From: Bryobacteraceae bacterium
GTDB lineage: Bacteria > Acidobacteriota > Terriglobia > Bryobacterales > Bryobacteraceae
DNA: 37,459 bases
Assembly: GCA_025062235.1 (NCBI GenBank)
Contig: JANXAE010000015.1
Coordinates: 1 to 37,459 of the forward strand
Direction of reading: 5' to 3'
Numbering within the stretch: the first letter of the stretch is position 1; each line of letters opens with the position of its first letter. The notes under the pieces are model-generated. The model had not been told where the DNA came from and did no database searches. It worked only from the letters and a program-made list of their open reading frames with translations. Positions 18,326-26,610 of this stretch are shown piece after piece. A program made the position numbers and the translations under genes.

Positions 18326-19228
18326 ATGGAACTGACCCGGCGCAGCTTGTTGGCTTCGCCAGCGGCAGTCCTGGCGACGCCGACCCGAGAGGCGGCGCGC
18401 CAGCGGATCCGCCTGGCGGTTTCCACTTACTCGTATTGGCACTTCCGCGGTGAACGGTATCCGATCGAGAAGGTGATCGAGGAGGCGGCGCGCATCGGCT
18501 TCGACGGGGTCGAGATCCTGCACCGGCAGATGCGCGACGAATCGCCGGCCTACGTGAACGAGGTCAAGCGGCTGGCGTTCCGCAATTCGCTCGCCCTGGT
18601 GATGCTATCCATTCACCAGAATTTCATTTCGCCGAACGAAGAGGAGCGCCGCAAGGCGATCCGGCACACCGAGCACTGCATCGAGCTGGCTGCGCGCCTG
18701 GGCATCCCGTGCATCCGCATCAATTCCGGGCGCTGGGGCACGATCAAATCTTTCGATGAACTGATGAAGGTTCGCGGCATCGAACCGCCCCTTCCTGGTT
18801 ACACGGACGAGGATGCCTTCCAGTGGTGCATCCAGTCCATCGAGGCGTGTTTGCGCACGGCAGAGAAGTTCGGGGTCGTGCTGGCGCTGGAGAATCATTG
18901 GGGCCTGACCACGCAGCCGGAGAACTTGCTTCGCATTTTCCGGGCGATCCGCTCGCCGTGGTTCGGAATCAACCTGGATACCGGCAACTTCCCGGGCGAC
19001 CCCTATCAGGGCATCGAAATGCTCGCGCCGCACGCGATCATCGTGCAAGCCAAGACGTATCACGGCGGCGGAGAGTGGTACACGCTCGATCTCGACTACA
19101 AACGGATCGCGGCCATTCTCCGGAAGGCCGGTTTTTCGGGTTGGGTCTCGCTCGAGATGGAAGGCAAGGAGCCGCCCGAAACGGCCGTACCCAAGAGCTT
19201 CGCCATCCTCCGGGAAGCCTTCGCCTGA
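18326..19228 (+). CDS. Tat-signal sugar phosphate isomerase/epimerase-like TIM barrel
   Basis: A 300-aa xylose-isomerase-like TIM-barrel protein (AP-endonuclease-2 superfamily). The N-terminus [20 protein letters not shown] looks like a short Tat signal, so it probably acts outside the cytoplasm. Barrel landmarks are [27 protein letters not shown] (metal-ligand Glu), [13 protein letters not shown] (Asp) and ISLEMEG-like VSLEMEGKE near the C-terminus (Glu). These match the usual metal-binding positions. ATG at 18326 has no ribosome site. TTATCT, a -10-like hexamer, ends 9 nt before it, so a leaderless transcript is possible. The gene precedes the transketolase operon by 184 bp but lacks the shared operator, so its link to that pathway is uncertain. 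Substrate unknown. Confidence 0.87.
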   Translation: MELTRRSLLASPAAVLATPTREAARQRIRLAVSTYSYWHFRGERYPIEKVIEEAARIGFDGVEILHRQMRDESPAYVNEVKRLAFRNSLALVMLSIHQNFISPNEEERRKAIRHTEHCIELAARLGIPCIRINSGRWGTIKSFDELMKVRGIEPPLPGYTDEDAFQWCIQSIEACLRTAEKFGVVLALENHWGLTTQPENLLRIFRAIRSPWFGINLDTGNFPGDPYQGIEMLAPHAIIVQAKTYHGGGEWYTLDLDYKRIAAILRKAGFSGWVSLEMEGKEPPETAVPKSFAILREAFA

Positions 19229-19354
19229 GGGCCGGCTGCGCCAGAGGAGCGCGCCGGACCGGTCACCTGCCACGCTGCTGGGGTCCAGGGAAGAGGCGGT
19301 CGCAGGCGAGCGGTCCGCCAGCTCCCCGGTTGGCCTGCGCCCCGCACAGCCGTG

Positions 19355-19383
19355 TTGACAGGCGGGGGTCGGATTGCTAGACT
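19355..19383 (+). promoter_or_regulatory. Promoter of the transketolase-kinase-isomerase operon
   Basis: TTGACA (19355-19360), a 17-nt spacer, then TAGACT (19378-19383) gives a good housekeeping promoter with transcription expected near 19390. A second possible pair, TTGCTA (19374-19379) and TAAAAT (19398-19403) with 18 nt between, would start near 19410, at the start codon itself. In either case the palindrome at 19409-19424 lies at or just after the transcription start. Confidence 0.6.
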
Positions 19384-19408
19384 CGCTAGTGGCAATTTAA
19401 AATCGCAT

Positions 19409-19424
19409 CTGCATGAATATGCAA
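19409..19424. promoter_or_regulatory. Operator copy A, CTGCAT-GAAT-ATGCAA
   Basis: One of four copies of a (C/T)TGCAT-N4-ATGCAA palindrome in the window. This copy covers the first codons of the transketolase N-subunit gene, and both candidate ATGs (19413 and 19419) fall inside it. It is centred about +27 from the TTGACA/TAGACT promoter, a position suited to repression by blocking RNA polymerase. Confidence 0.72.
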
Positions 19425-20273
19425 CAACTGGCGCGCGTGCCTCCCAGGATCTCCGTCGAGGAATTGCGGCGTCGCGCCTGCGGGATCCGGCGGCGTAGCC
19501 TGCAAATGATCCATCGCGCCGGGTTCGGCCATCCCGGGAGCGATCTTTCCTGCGCCGACATCCTCGCCGTGCTTTACTTCGCGGTGCTCCGCCTCGATCC
19601 CGCCGATCCCCGTCATCCCGGCCGTGACCGTTTCATCCTGAGCAAGGGTCATTCGTCGGCGTCGTATTACGCCACGCTGGCAGCGGCCGGCTTTTTCCCC
19701 GAGCAGGAGCTGGATTCCTATCTCCAGCCGCTTTCGGCGTTCAACGGCCACCCGGACCGCAACAAAGTTCCGGGAGTCGAGGCCAGCACGGGCGCGCTGG
19801 GTCACGGCTTGCCGATTGGCGTTGGGGCGGCGCTGGCGGCGAAAATGGACGGGGCACCCTGGCGGGTCTTCGTGCTGACGGGCGATGGCGAGCTGCAGGA
19901 AGGCAGCAACTGGGAGGCCGCCATGGCTGCCGCGCACCATAGGCTCGACAATCTGGTCCTGATCGTGGACCGCAACCGGCTCCAGCAAGGGGACGCAACC
20001 GAACGAACCGTCCGCTTGGAGCCGCTCGGGGAGAAATTTCGCGCCTTCGGGTGGGGGGTGGCGGAAGTGGACGGCCACGACCACGGGGCGTTGCTGTCGT
20101 TGTTCGAGCGACGACCCCTCCTGGCGGGCCAACCCAGTTGCGTCATCGCGCACACGCTGAAGGGGAAGGGCGTTTCCTTCATGGAGGGCAGGGTCGAGTG
20201 GCACCATGGGCATCTGAGCAGTGAGCAGCTCGCGCAGGCCCTGTTCGAGCTCGGGGAGGCCGGCCTTGACTGA
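19413..20273 (+). CDS. Transketolase N-terminal (ThDP-binding) subunit
   Basis: The pyrophosphate-binding half of a split transketolase, 286 aa. Visible motifs: HRAGFGHPGSDLSCADIL near residue 34; FILSKGHSSASYYA; HPDRNKVPGVEASTGALGHGLP; and the thiamine diphosphate motif GDGELQEGSNWE through DRNRLQ (GDG...N) around residues 152-186. It transfers a two-carbon ketol unit together with the next gene product. Start: ATG 19413 has no Shine-Dalgarno; ATG 19419 and GTG 19437 are in-frame alternatives, and a leaderless or near-leaderless message is possible. It is first in a five-gene operon with kinase, regulator and isomerase, which argues for a dedicated catabolic transketolase rather than the housekeeping pentose-phosphate enzyme. 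Comparable split transketolases are known in D-apiose and sulfoquinovose catabolism. Confidence 0.93.
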   Translation: MNMQQLARVPPRISVEELRRRACGIRRRSLQMIHRAGFGHPGSDLSCADILAVLYFAVLRLDPADPRHPGRDRFILSKGHSSASYYATLAAAGFFPEQELDSYLQPLSAFNGHPDRNKVPGVEASTGALGHGLPIGVGAALAAKMDGAPWRVFVLTGDGELQEGSNWEAAMAAAHHRLDNLVLIVDRNRLQQGDATERTVRLEPLGEKFRAFGWGVAEVDGHDHGALLSLFERRPLLAGQPSCVIAHTLKGKGVSFMEGRVEWHHGHLSSEQLAQALFELGEAGLD

Positions 20274-21237
20274 GCTGTTCGATTGCCGCGGGGCCTTCGC
20301 TGAAGCACTGCTCGAGCTGCTGACCGCAGATCGGGGTGTGGTGGTAGTGACAAACGACTCGGTGGGCTCGTCCAATCTCGCTGGCATCCGGGCGAGGTTC
20401 CCCGAACGCGTGATCAACCTGGGCATCGCCGAGCAGAACATGATCGGGGTGGGGGCGGGGCTGGCCAACGGCGGCAAGATCCCGTTTCTGTGCGGCGCAT
20501 CCTGCTTCCTTACCGGCCGCGCCCTCGAGCAGATCAAAGTGGATCTGGCCTACTCGCGCAGCAACGTCAAGCTCTGCGGGATGTCGGCGGGGCTCGCTTA
20601 TGGCCCGCTGGGCGCCACGCACCACTCGATCGAAGACTTGGCGTGGATGCGCGTGCTCCCCGGGCTCGTCGTGATCGTCCCTGCCGATCCTGCCGAAACC
20701 GCCCAGGCCGTGCGCGCGGCGGCGGCCCTGGAAGGTCCCGTCTATCTCCGGCTGAGTCGCATGCCAGTTCCGCCCGTTCATCCGCCGGACTACGTCTTCC
20801 GCGTGGGGAAGGCCGCCCGTCTGCGCGAGGGCAGCGACCTGACGCTGATCGCCTGCGGGACGATGGTCTCTCGCGCGCTCGCGGCTGCCGAGCTGCTCCG
20901 GGCCGAGGGCCTCTCGGCGCGCGTGTTGAACATGGCGACGATACAGCCGTTGGATTGCGAGGCGGTCGAGTGTGCCGCAAGGGAAACGGGCGCCATCGTC
21001 ACCGTCGAGGAGCACTCGGTGCGAGGCGGGCTGGGTGGGGGAGTGGCCGAAATCGTCGTCAGCTCGAGACCGGTTCCCATGAGGCTACTGGGTGTGCCCG
21101 GCACGTTCGCGCCCACGGGTTCGGCGCAGTTCCTCTTCGAACACTTCGGGCTCACCGCGGATGGGATCGCTCGCGCGGCACTGGATCTGTTGCGCACAAA
21201 GGTGACCGATGCCGGAACGCTTCATCCTTGCCGTTGA
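20266..21237 (+). CDS. Transketolase C-terminal subunit
   Basis: The pyrimidine-binding and C-terminal half of the split transketolase, 323 aa. It contains FPERVINLGIAEQNMIGVGAGLA, whose glutamate activates the thiamine cofactor, then KLCGMSAGLAYGPLGATHHSIEDLA, and a transketolase C-domain (LTLIACGTMVSRALAAAELL, TVEEHSVRGGLGGGVAE). The track start at 20221 lies deep inside the N-subunit gene. TTG at 20266 gives LTELFDCRGAF, with GGGGAGG 6 nt upstream and an 8-nt overlap with the preceding stop, so I use it. The overlap suggests translational coupling and equal production of the two subunits. The downstream kinase overlaps this gene by 29 nt. Function is firm as a transketolase half; the substrate is inferred only from context. 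Confidence 0.93.
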   Translation: MTELFDCRGAFAEALLELLTADRGVVVVTNDSVGSSNLAGIRARFPERVINLGIAEQNMIGVGAGLANGGKIPFLCGASCFLTGRALEQIKVDLAYSRSNVKLCGMSAGLAYGPLGATHHSIEDLAWMRVLPGLVVIVPADPAETAQAVRAAAALEGPVYLRLSRMPVPPVHPPDYVFRVGKAARLREGSDLTLIACGTMVSRALAAAELLRAEGLSARVLNMATIQPLDCEAVECAARETGAIVTVEEHSVRGGLGGGVAEIVVSSRPVPMRLLGVPGTFAPTGSAQFLFEHFGLTADGIARAALDLLRTKVTDAGTLHPCR

Positions 21238-22735
21238 CCAGGGAACGACGAACACCAAGGCCGTGCTGGTGGACCGGCAGGGCCGGGTCATCGCCCGAGC
21301 GTCGCGGTCCGTGCCCATCCGCTTCCCTCAACCCGGCTGGGTCGAGCAGGACGCCGAGGAATTGTGGCTAAGCGTCGTGGAGACCATCGAGGAGTGCCTC
21401 GAGCAGGCCCCGCCGGGCAGCGCGCCGGCGGCGATAGGGATCAGCAACCAGCGGGAATCCGTAGTGCTCTGGGAACGGCGTACAGGGATTCCGGTGGGGC
21501 CGTGCGTCACCTGGCAGTGCCGACGCTCGGCCCCGATTTGCGAGGAACTGCGCAGCCGCGCTCTGGATTCGCTGGTGCGCGAGCGCACGGGTCTGGCCTT
21601 GGATCCGCTGTTCTCGGCGGGGAAGATCCGGTGGCTGCTGGACAACGTGTGGGAGGGGCAGAGAAGAGCGGAAGCGGGCGAGCTTTGCGCGGGGACCGTG
21701 GACAGTTGGCTGTTGTGGAAGCTGACCGGTGGCGCCGCGCACGCCTGCGACGCCAGCAACGGCTCGCGCACGCAATTGCTGGACGTGCGGAGCGGGGTGT
21801 GGGACGAGCAGCTGCTGGAGCTATTCGGTGTGCCGCGCGCGCTGTTGCCCGAGGTGCTACCTTCAAGCGGTGTTGCCGGCGAATCGGTGAAGCTCGGGCG
21901 GTTGCCCGCTGGCGTACCAGTGGGTGCGTTGATCGGCGACTCGCATGCGGCCCTCTTCGGCCACGCGGCCTTCGGGCCCGGGGCGGTCAAGGCGACCTAC
22001 GGTACAGGCACTTCCTTGATGACGTTGACCGAGCGCCCGGTGTTCTCGGCCGGGGGGCTATCCACGACCATCGCGTGGCGGATCGGCACGGTCGTCGCTC
22101 ACGCGCTCGAGGGGAACATCCTGGTGACGGGAAGTGCGGTGCAGTGGTTAGGCGAATTCCTGGGGCTGGCCGATCCTGCCCACGATGTCGCAGGCCTGGC
22201 CGAGCGCGCCGAGCCGGCGGAAGGGCTCTACGTGGTGCCAGCCTTCGTCGGGTTAGGGGCACCGCACTGGGACGCGCAAGCTCGGGGCCTGATCTGCGGC
22301 CTGACCCGGGGCACCACGGCGGCGCAGGTCGCGCGGGCGACGCTCGAAGCCATCGCCTATCAGGTGCGCGATGTCTTCGAGGTGATGGAAATGGAGGCCG
22401 GGCAATCGCTGCCGGAGTTGATGACCGACGGCGGCGCCAGCCGGAACGATTCGCTCATGCAGTTCCAGGCCGACGTGCTCGGGCGCCCTGTGGTGCGGAA
22501 CCTCTCCACGGATCTCTCGGCCGTCGGCGCCGCCTGGCTGGCGGGATTGGCGGTTGGGTTCTGGCGCTCGCTCGAGGAGCTGGAAGCCCTACCCCGCCAG
22601 GAAGACCGTTTCGAGCCGCGGATGAGCGAGAGCGAGCGCATCCGCCGGATCGAGGGTTGGCGCGAAGCCGTGGCGCGGGCGCGTCTGCATTTGCCGCGAG
22701 GTGCTCAGGTTTCCGGAGGCCAGCCGCGGACTTAG
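21209..22735 (+). CDS. FGGY-family carbohydrate kinase, glycerol-kinase-like with altered pocket
   Basis: A 508-aa ATP-dependent sugar or polyol kinase. Overall it follows glycerol kinase closely: DQGTTNTKAVLVDRQG (phosphate 1), QPGWVEQDAEELW, ISNQRESVVLW, TWQCRR, TYGTGTSLM, VPAFVGLGAPHWD, TDGGASRNDSLMQFQAD. By comparison with my recollection of E. coli GlpK, Arg83, Glu84 and Asp245 of the glycerol site are kept. Tyr135 is replaced by Leu (DPLFS for DPYFS), Gln246 by Ser (GDSHAALFG for GDQQAALFG), and the Phe after TYGTG is lost. This suggests a larger or branched substrate than glycerol, probably the ketose made by the isomerase of the same operon. ATG at 21209 has AAGGTGACC upstream and overlaps the transketolase gene by 29 nt. 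Family firm, substrate inferred. Confidence 0.9.
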   Translation: MPERFILAVDQGTTNTKAVLVDRQGRVIARASRSVPIRFPQPGWVEQDAEELWLSVVETIEECLEQAPPGSAPAAIGISNQRESVVLWERRTGIPVGPCVTWQCRRSAPICEELRSRALDSLVRERTGLALDPLFSAGKIRWLLDNVWEGQRRAEAGELCAGTVDSWLLWKLTGGAAHACDASNGSRTQLLDVRSGVWDEQLLELFGVPRALLPEVLPSSGVAGESVKLGRLPAGVPVGALIGDSHAALFGHAAFGPGAVKATYGTGTSLMTLTERPVFSAGGLSTTIAWRIGTVVAHALEGNILVTGSAVQWLGEFLGLADPAHDVAGLAERAEPAEGLYVVPAFVGLGAPHWDAQARGLICGLTRGTTAAQVARATLEAIAYQVRDVFEVMEMEAGQSLPELMTDGGASRNDSLMQFQADVLGRPVVRNLSTDLSAVGAAWLAGLAVGFWRSLEELEALPRQEDRFEPRMSESERIRRIEGWREAVARARLHLPRGAQVSGGQPRT

Positions 22736-22738
22736 AAT
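22733..22738 (+). promoter_or_regulatory. Possible internal -10 box for the regulator gene
   Basis: TAGAAT overlaps the kinase stop codon and ends 9 nt before the regulator ATG. No good -35 is present (TTTCCG at 17 nt). If active it would give the regulator a short- or no-leader transcript independent of the operon promoter. Confidence 0.3.
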
Positions 22739-22747
22739 CGTAGGCAT

Positions 22748-23767
22748 ATGTCGCGGCTGGACGAATTGCGACTGATGGTCAAAGTGGCGCGCATGTACTA
22801 CCAGCAGGGGCTCACCCAGAACGAGATCATGGACCGGCTGCACATCCATCAGTCCACGGTTTCGCGCCTGCTCAAGCGCGCCGAACGCGAGGGCATCGTG
22901 CGGGTGGTCATCAGCGTTCCCACGGGGATCCACGCCGAGTTGGAGGAAGCCTTGCAGTCGGCGTACGGACTCAAAGACGCCGTGGTCGTGGACAGCGGCG
23001 AGGACGAGGACCAGATCGTGCGGGATCTGGGCGCGGCGGCGGCTTTCGTACTGGAGAACACGTTGAAGCCGGGCGAAGTGATCGGGATCTCCTGCTGGAG
23101 CGCGGCGCTGCTGGCCATGGTGGACGCGATGCACCCCACGGCGAAGGCGCCCGGATCGCGGGTCGTGCAGATCCTCGGGGGCGTGGGCAGTCCGGGAGCG
23201 CCCACACATGCCACCATCATGACGCGGCGGCTGGCGGGCTTGATCGGGGCCGAAATCACGCCCTTGCCCGCCCCGGGAGTGGTCGGCTCGCCGCAGGCGC
23301 GGCGGGTGCTCATGCAGGATCCATTCGTGCAAGAGGCGGTGCGCTGGTTCCGATCGCTCACGCTGGCGCTGGTCGGGATCGGATCGGTCGAGCCTTCGAA
23401 GATGCTGGCGGCCAGCGGCAATGTCTTCTCCAACGAAGAATTGAAGCTTCTGGCAAGCAAGGGCGCCGTGGGCGACATCTGCCTGCGTTTCTTCGACGCC
23501 GCGGGCCGCCCAGTGAACACGCCCCTGAACGAACGCGTCATCAGCATCGAGCTGGAGCAATTGCGGCGGGTGCCGCGGGTGATCGGCGTGGCGGGCGGCA
23601 GGCGCAAGCTCTCCGCGATACGTGGGGCCCTTGCGGGCAAGTGGATCAACGTTCTGATTACCGACCGCGGCACCGCAGAGCGCTTGCTGGAGGACCGGTC
23701 GGCGGTCCTGCCGGCAGCGGCTTCGGGCGCGGCCGCGAAACGCCGCAAGGCCGGAGGTCGGAACTGA
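22748..23767 (+). CDS. SorC/DeoR-type sugar-binding transcriptional regulator
   Basis: A 339-aa regulator. Residues about 1-60 form a helix-turn-helix (MYYQQGLTQNEIMDRLHIHQ, then STVSRLLKRAEREGIVRV). Residues about 70-330 are the SorC sugar-phosphate-binding domain, with GISCWSAALLAM, VVQILGGVGSP, LALVGIGSVEPS, KGAVGDICLRFFD and the end block RVPRVIGVAGG with KLSAIRGAL. Such proteins sense a phosphorylated sugar and act as repressors or activators. It is embedded between the kinase (12-nt gap) and the isomerase (30-nt gap), so the inducer is most likely a phosphorylated intermediate of this pathway. It is the only specific DNA-binding regulator recognised in the window, which makes it the prime candidate to bind the four TGCAT-N4-ATGCA palindromes. 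ATG 22748 has only a weak TAGG upstream. Confidence 0.92.
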   Translation: MSRLDELRLMVKVARMYYQQGLTQNEIMDRLHIHQSTVSRLLKRAEREGIVRVVISVPTGIHAELEEALQSAYGLKDAVVVDSGEDEDQIVRDLGAAAAFVLENTLKPGEVIGISCWSAALLAMVDAMHPTAKAPGSRVVQILGGVGSPGAPTHATIMTRRLAGLIGAEITPLPAPGVVGSPQARRVLMQDPFVQEAVRWFRSLTLALVGIGSVEPSKMLAASGNVFSNEELKLLASKGAVGDICLRFFDAAGRPVNTPLNERVISIELEQLRRVPRVIGVAGGRRKLSAIRGALAGKWINVLITDRGTAERLLEDRSAVLPAAASGAAAKRRKAGGRN

Positions 23768-23797
23768 TGTCGAAACCGCGGTGAGGAGGAACAGGAC

Positions 23798-25222
23798 ATG
23801 GCGATGACCATCGGCGTCATCATCGGCAATCGCGACTTTTTCCCCGACCGCCTGGTCAGCGAGGCGCGGCGCGACGTGCTGGCGCTCTTCGGGCAGATGG
23901 GCGTCGAGCCCGTCATGCTGGAGGAGAACGAAACCAAGCTGGGCTCGGTCGAGACGTGGGAGCACGCCAAGCGTTGTGCGGAGCTCTTCCGGGCGCACCG
24001 CGAGCGCATTGACGGCGTGCTGGTGACGCTGCCCAATTTCGGCGACGAGAAGGCAGTGGCCGAGACGCTGAAGCTTTCCGGGCTCGAGGTCCCGGTGCTC
24101 GTGCAGGCCTACCCCGACGATCTCGGACAGCTCGGCGTCGAGCGGCGCCGCGACGCCTTCTGCGGGAAGATCTCCGTGTGCAACAACCTCCGGCAATACG
24201 GGATTCCCTACACCCTCACCACCCTGCACACGGACCGGATCCTGAGCGACAGCTTCCGGACGGATCTGGCCGATTTCCTCGCGGTGTGTCGCGTCGTGCG
24301 CGGGTTGCGCAAGGCGCGCATCGGGGCAGTCGGCGCCCGTCCCGGCGCCTTCAACACGACACGCTACAGCGAGAAGCTGCTGCAGGCCGCCGGCATCAGC
24401 GTGAGCACCCTGGACCTCTCCGAGGTCCTGGCAGAGGCCGCACGCGTCAGCGACGACGACCCGCGCCTGCGCGCCAAGCTGGAGGAAATCCGGGCTTACG
24501 CGGACGCGTCCGGGGTCCCGCTGGAAGCGTTGACGCGCATGGGGAAGCTGGCCGTGGTGCTCGAAGATTGGATGGCGCGCAACGACCTGGACGCTACCGC
24601 GCTACAGTGCTGGAGCTCTCTGCAGAAGAATTACGGCGTCAACTGCTGCACGGTGATGAGCATGATGAGCGAGAGGCTGCTGCCCAGCGCCTGCGAGGTA
24701 GACGTCACCGGAGCCCTCTCGATGTACGCCCTCCAGCTCGCTTCCGGCCGGCCCAGCGCCCTGGTGGACTGGAACAATAACTACGGCGGTGAACAGGACA
24801 AGTGCGTGCTGTTCCACTGCGGCAACTGGGCGAAAAGCTACCTGCCTGATGCGACCATCGGGACCGCGCCCATTCTCGGCACCACCCTCGGCGAGCAGAA
24901 CACCTATGGCGCCCTGGCGGGCCGCACGCCGGCGGGCCCCGTGACTTTCGCACGCATCAGTACCGACGATGGCGCGGGGCGGATCCGCGCCTACGTCGCG
25001 CAAGGCCGCCTGACGGACGATCCGTTGACGACTTTCGGTAGCCGGGCCGTCGCCGAGGTACCCCGCTTGCAGCGCCTGTTACGCCACATCTGCAGGCAGG
25101 GCTTCGAGCACCACGTCGCCGTCAATCTCTCCGAGTGCGCCCGAGCGCTGGCCGAGGCGTTCCGGACTTACCTCGGGTGGCCGACCTACTGGCACGAAGG
25201 CGAGGACGGGCTTCAGGGGTAG
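23798..25222 (+). CDS. L-fucose/L-arabinose isomerase family protein
   Basis: A 474-aa member of the FucI/AraA-related isomerase family (COG2407 type), which interconverts aldoses and ketoses with a divalent metal. Landmarks are the N-terminal Rossmann-like domain ([15 protein letters not shown]), [36 protein letters not shown], the catalytic region [22 protein letters not shown] with the metal-site Glu, DWNNNYG, and [11 protein letters not shown] with His. ATG 23798 follows GAGGAGG at good spacing. It is last in the operon with the split transketolase and kinase, so it probably makes the ketose that the kinase phosphorylates. Its stop overlaps the stop of the convergent DUF1593 gene by 10 bp. 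The substrate may be a pentose, fucose-like or branched sugar; it cannot be told from sequence alone. Confidence 0.9.
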   Translation: MAMTIGVIIGNRDFFPDRLVSEARRDVLALFGQMGVEPVMLEENETKLGSVETWEHAKRCAELFRAHRERIDGVLVTLPNFGDEKAVAETLKLSGLEVPVLVQAYPDDLGQLGVERRRDAFCGKISVCNNLRQYGIPYTLTTLHTDRILSDSFRTDLADFLAVCRVVRGLRKARIGAVGARPGAFNTTRYSEKLLQAAGISVSTLDLSEVLAEAARVSDDDPRLRAKLEEIRAYADASGVPLEALTRMGKLAVVLEDWMARNDLDATALQCWSSLQKNYGVNCCTVMSMMSERLLPSACEVDVTGALSMYALQLASGRPSALVDWNNNYGGEQDKCVLFHCGNWAKSYLPDATIGTAPILGTTLGEQNTYGALAGRTPAGPVTFARISTDDGAGRIRAYVAQGRLTDDPLTTFGSRAVAEVPRLQRLLRHICRQGFEHHVAVNLSECARALAEAFRTYLGWPTYWHEGEDGLQG

Positions 25223-26610
25223 ACCGTTACGATCACCCGCCGGTAACGCGTCAGTGGGGGGCTTCCCCGGTCCGTGACGGCCAGTACGATGTGGATGGTT
25301 TCGGGCCGTGTTACCTTGGGCGCAACCAAGTGTGCCTCGCGCTGGTCTGCGTTTTCGATCGCCAGTAGCCGGCCGCTCGCGTAGGTGCCGGGCTCGGGGT
25401 AGTAGATCCACCGATACGTCAGGCCGTCGCCGTCGGGATCCGAGGACCCGAGCGCGCTGAGGCGAACCGTTTCACCGCTACGCGCGGCCAGGCGGTCGGC
25501 ATGAGCCAAGCGAGCGACCGGCGGATGATTGGCTTCGCGATAGGGCCTGATCGTCCAGTCCATGCGCGCGGCGAAGTCGTTCTGATAGGCGGAACGCCAG
25601 CGCCAGATGGTGGCCTTGTTGCTCGTGTACCAATTACCGTCCACCCCCTGCACCTCGTCCTCGGCATCCGTCCAGAAGGGGCGTGTTTCCGGCTCGAGGA
25701 ACCACTTGCGCGTGCGCGGAGTGTAGAACTCGTAGCGGCCGCCCCAGCTTCCCCAGTCGGGATGTTCGGGATCGCCGAGCCCGTTGGGGATCAGATAGAG
25801 GAAGGTCGGGCTGTCGCCCTCCATCTGGAACTGCACGAGGGGGTACTGTGCGCCCAGCGGGCCCTTGCTGCGGATGTTGCGCTCCAGCCACGGATTGTCC
25901 ACCAGGCTGAAGTCCGGCCCGCTGAACCGGCGCAGCCGGTCTCCGCTGATGCCGGACCAGGTGGCGTGATGGTATGCGCCTAGCGGGCCGAAACCCGGGC
26001 TGGCGATATAGAACAGCCGGGGAAAGTTCTTGCGAATCCAGGGCCCGCTGTCATCCTGGTCCGAGATGGTGTAGACGCGCAGTTTGGCGACGAACCGGTC
26101 CACGTCTTCGGGCGAACGCGTCTGGCGGACTTTCCACAGCGCCTGCGCCAGCGTGTTGGGCCCGCCCCAGACAAGAACCCACACGGGCCGCGAGTCCTCG
26201 CGATCCACCGCGCGGATGATGAGCTCGGCCCCCGGCGAATCCATGCCGGGACCGACTGCGGCCATCCCGTACGCAGGACGGCCCGAGCTCACCACCGCAA
26301 GCAGGCGGCTGGCCTCCGGGAAACCCGGTTCGTGGAGCAGCAGGTTGTCCCGCACTTTGGCGTAGGCCTGCACGACCTCGCGGATTTTTTCCGGCGCGGT
26401 GCGGTCGCGCAGGTGGGTGGAGGTGGTCGCCACCAGGCCTTCGACCTCGAAGCAGTTCGAAGACACAAGGAAGCGCACCAGCGACTGCGTGTCGTCAGGT
26501 TCGTTCTCGATGTCGGTCAGAACAATGACACGCGGTTTTGTTTGCGCCGCGAGGACCACCCAGGCAGTCAGCAGCAAGGCGGCCAGCGAGCGCGCCATGG
26601 ACCGCCTCAT
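25213..26610 (-). CDS. Exported Sde182-like protein with nucleoside-hydrolase-like domain (DUF1593), copy 2
   Basis: A 465-aa exported protein (signal [16 protein letters not shown]). Residues about 25-270 are the DUF1593 nucleoside-hydrolase-like domain: [22 protein letters not shown] near the N-terminus is the family's Asp cluster, and [17 protein letters not shown] is a second conserved block. The C-terminal third ([19 protein letters not shown] to VILAVTD-like [12 protein letters not shown]) looks like the beta-sandwich Sde182 C-domain. The track ORF (783 aa) runs upstream through the other copy in another frame. The real start is ATG 26610, overlapping the upstream stop as ATGA, which implies translational coupling. 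Third gene of the TonB receptor unit. Pfam calls the homologues cellulose-binding Sde182; catalytic activity is not demonstrated. I infer a role in releasing sugar from a glycoside. Confidence 0.88.
   Translation of the reverse strand: MRRSMARSLAALLLTAWVVLAAQTKPRVIVLTDIENEPDDTQSLVRFLVSSNCFEVEGLVATTSTHLRDRTAPEKIREVVQAYAKVRDNLLLHEPGFPEASRLLAVVSSGRPAYGMAAVGPGMDSPGAELIIRAVDREDSRPVWVLVWGGPNTLAQALWKVRQTRSPEDVDRFVAKLRVYTISDQDDSGPWIRKNFPRLFYIASPGFGPLGAYHHATWSGISGDRLRRFSGPDFSLVDNPWLERNIRSKGPLGAQYPLVQFQMEGDSPTFLYLIPNGLGDPEHPDWGSWGGRYEFYTPRTRKWFLEPETRPFWTDAEDEVQGVDGNWYTSNKATIWRWRSAYQNDFAARMDWTIRPYREANHPPVARLAHADRLAARSGETVRLSALGSSDPDGDGLTYRWIYYPEPGTYASGRLLAIENADQREAHLVAPKVTRPETIHIVLAVTDRGSPPLTRYRRVIVTVYP

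Noticed and set aside
15636-18335. 899-aa plus-strand ORF antisense to the propeller protein
   Set aside because: Spans two genes and an intergenic gap on the other strand, and has no family resemblance.
18326-19228. Including the Tat-signal TIM-barrel isomerase in the regulon
   Set aside because: It has no operator copy, a separate promoter and a predicted export signal, so membership is unsupported.
21209-22735. Calling the kinase glpK
   Set aside because: Several glycerol-pocket residues are changed and the operon context is a ketose pathway, so the symbol would mislead.
19413-25222. Naming the operon as the D-apiose pathway outright
   Set aside because: The transketolase-kinase pattern fits, but the isomerase is of another family and no apiose-specific residue evidence can be read here.
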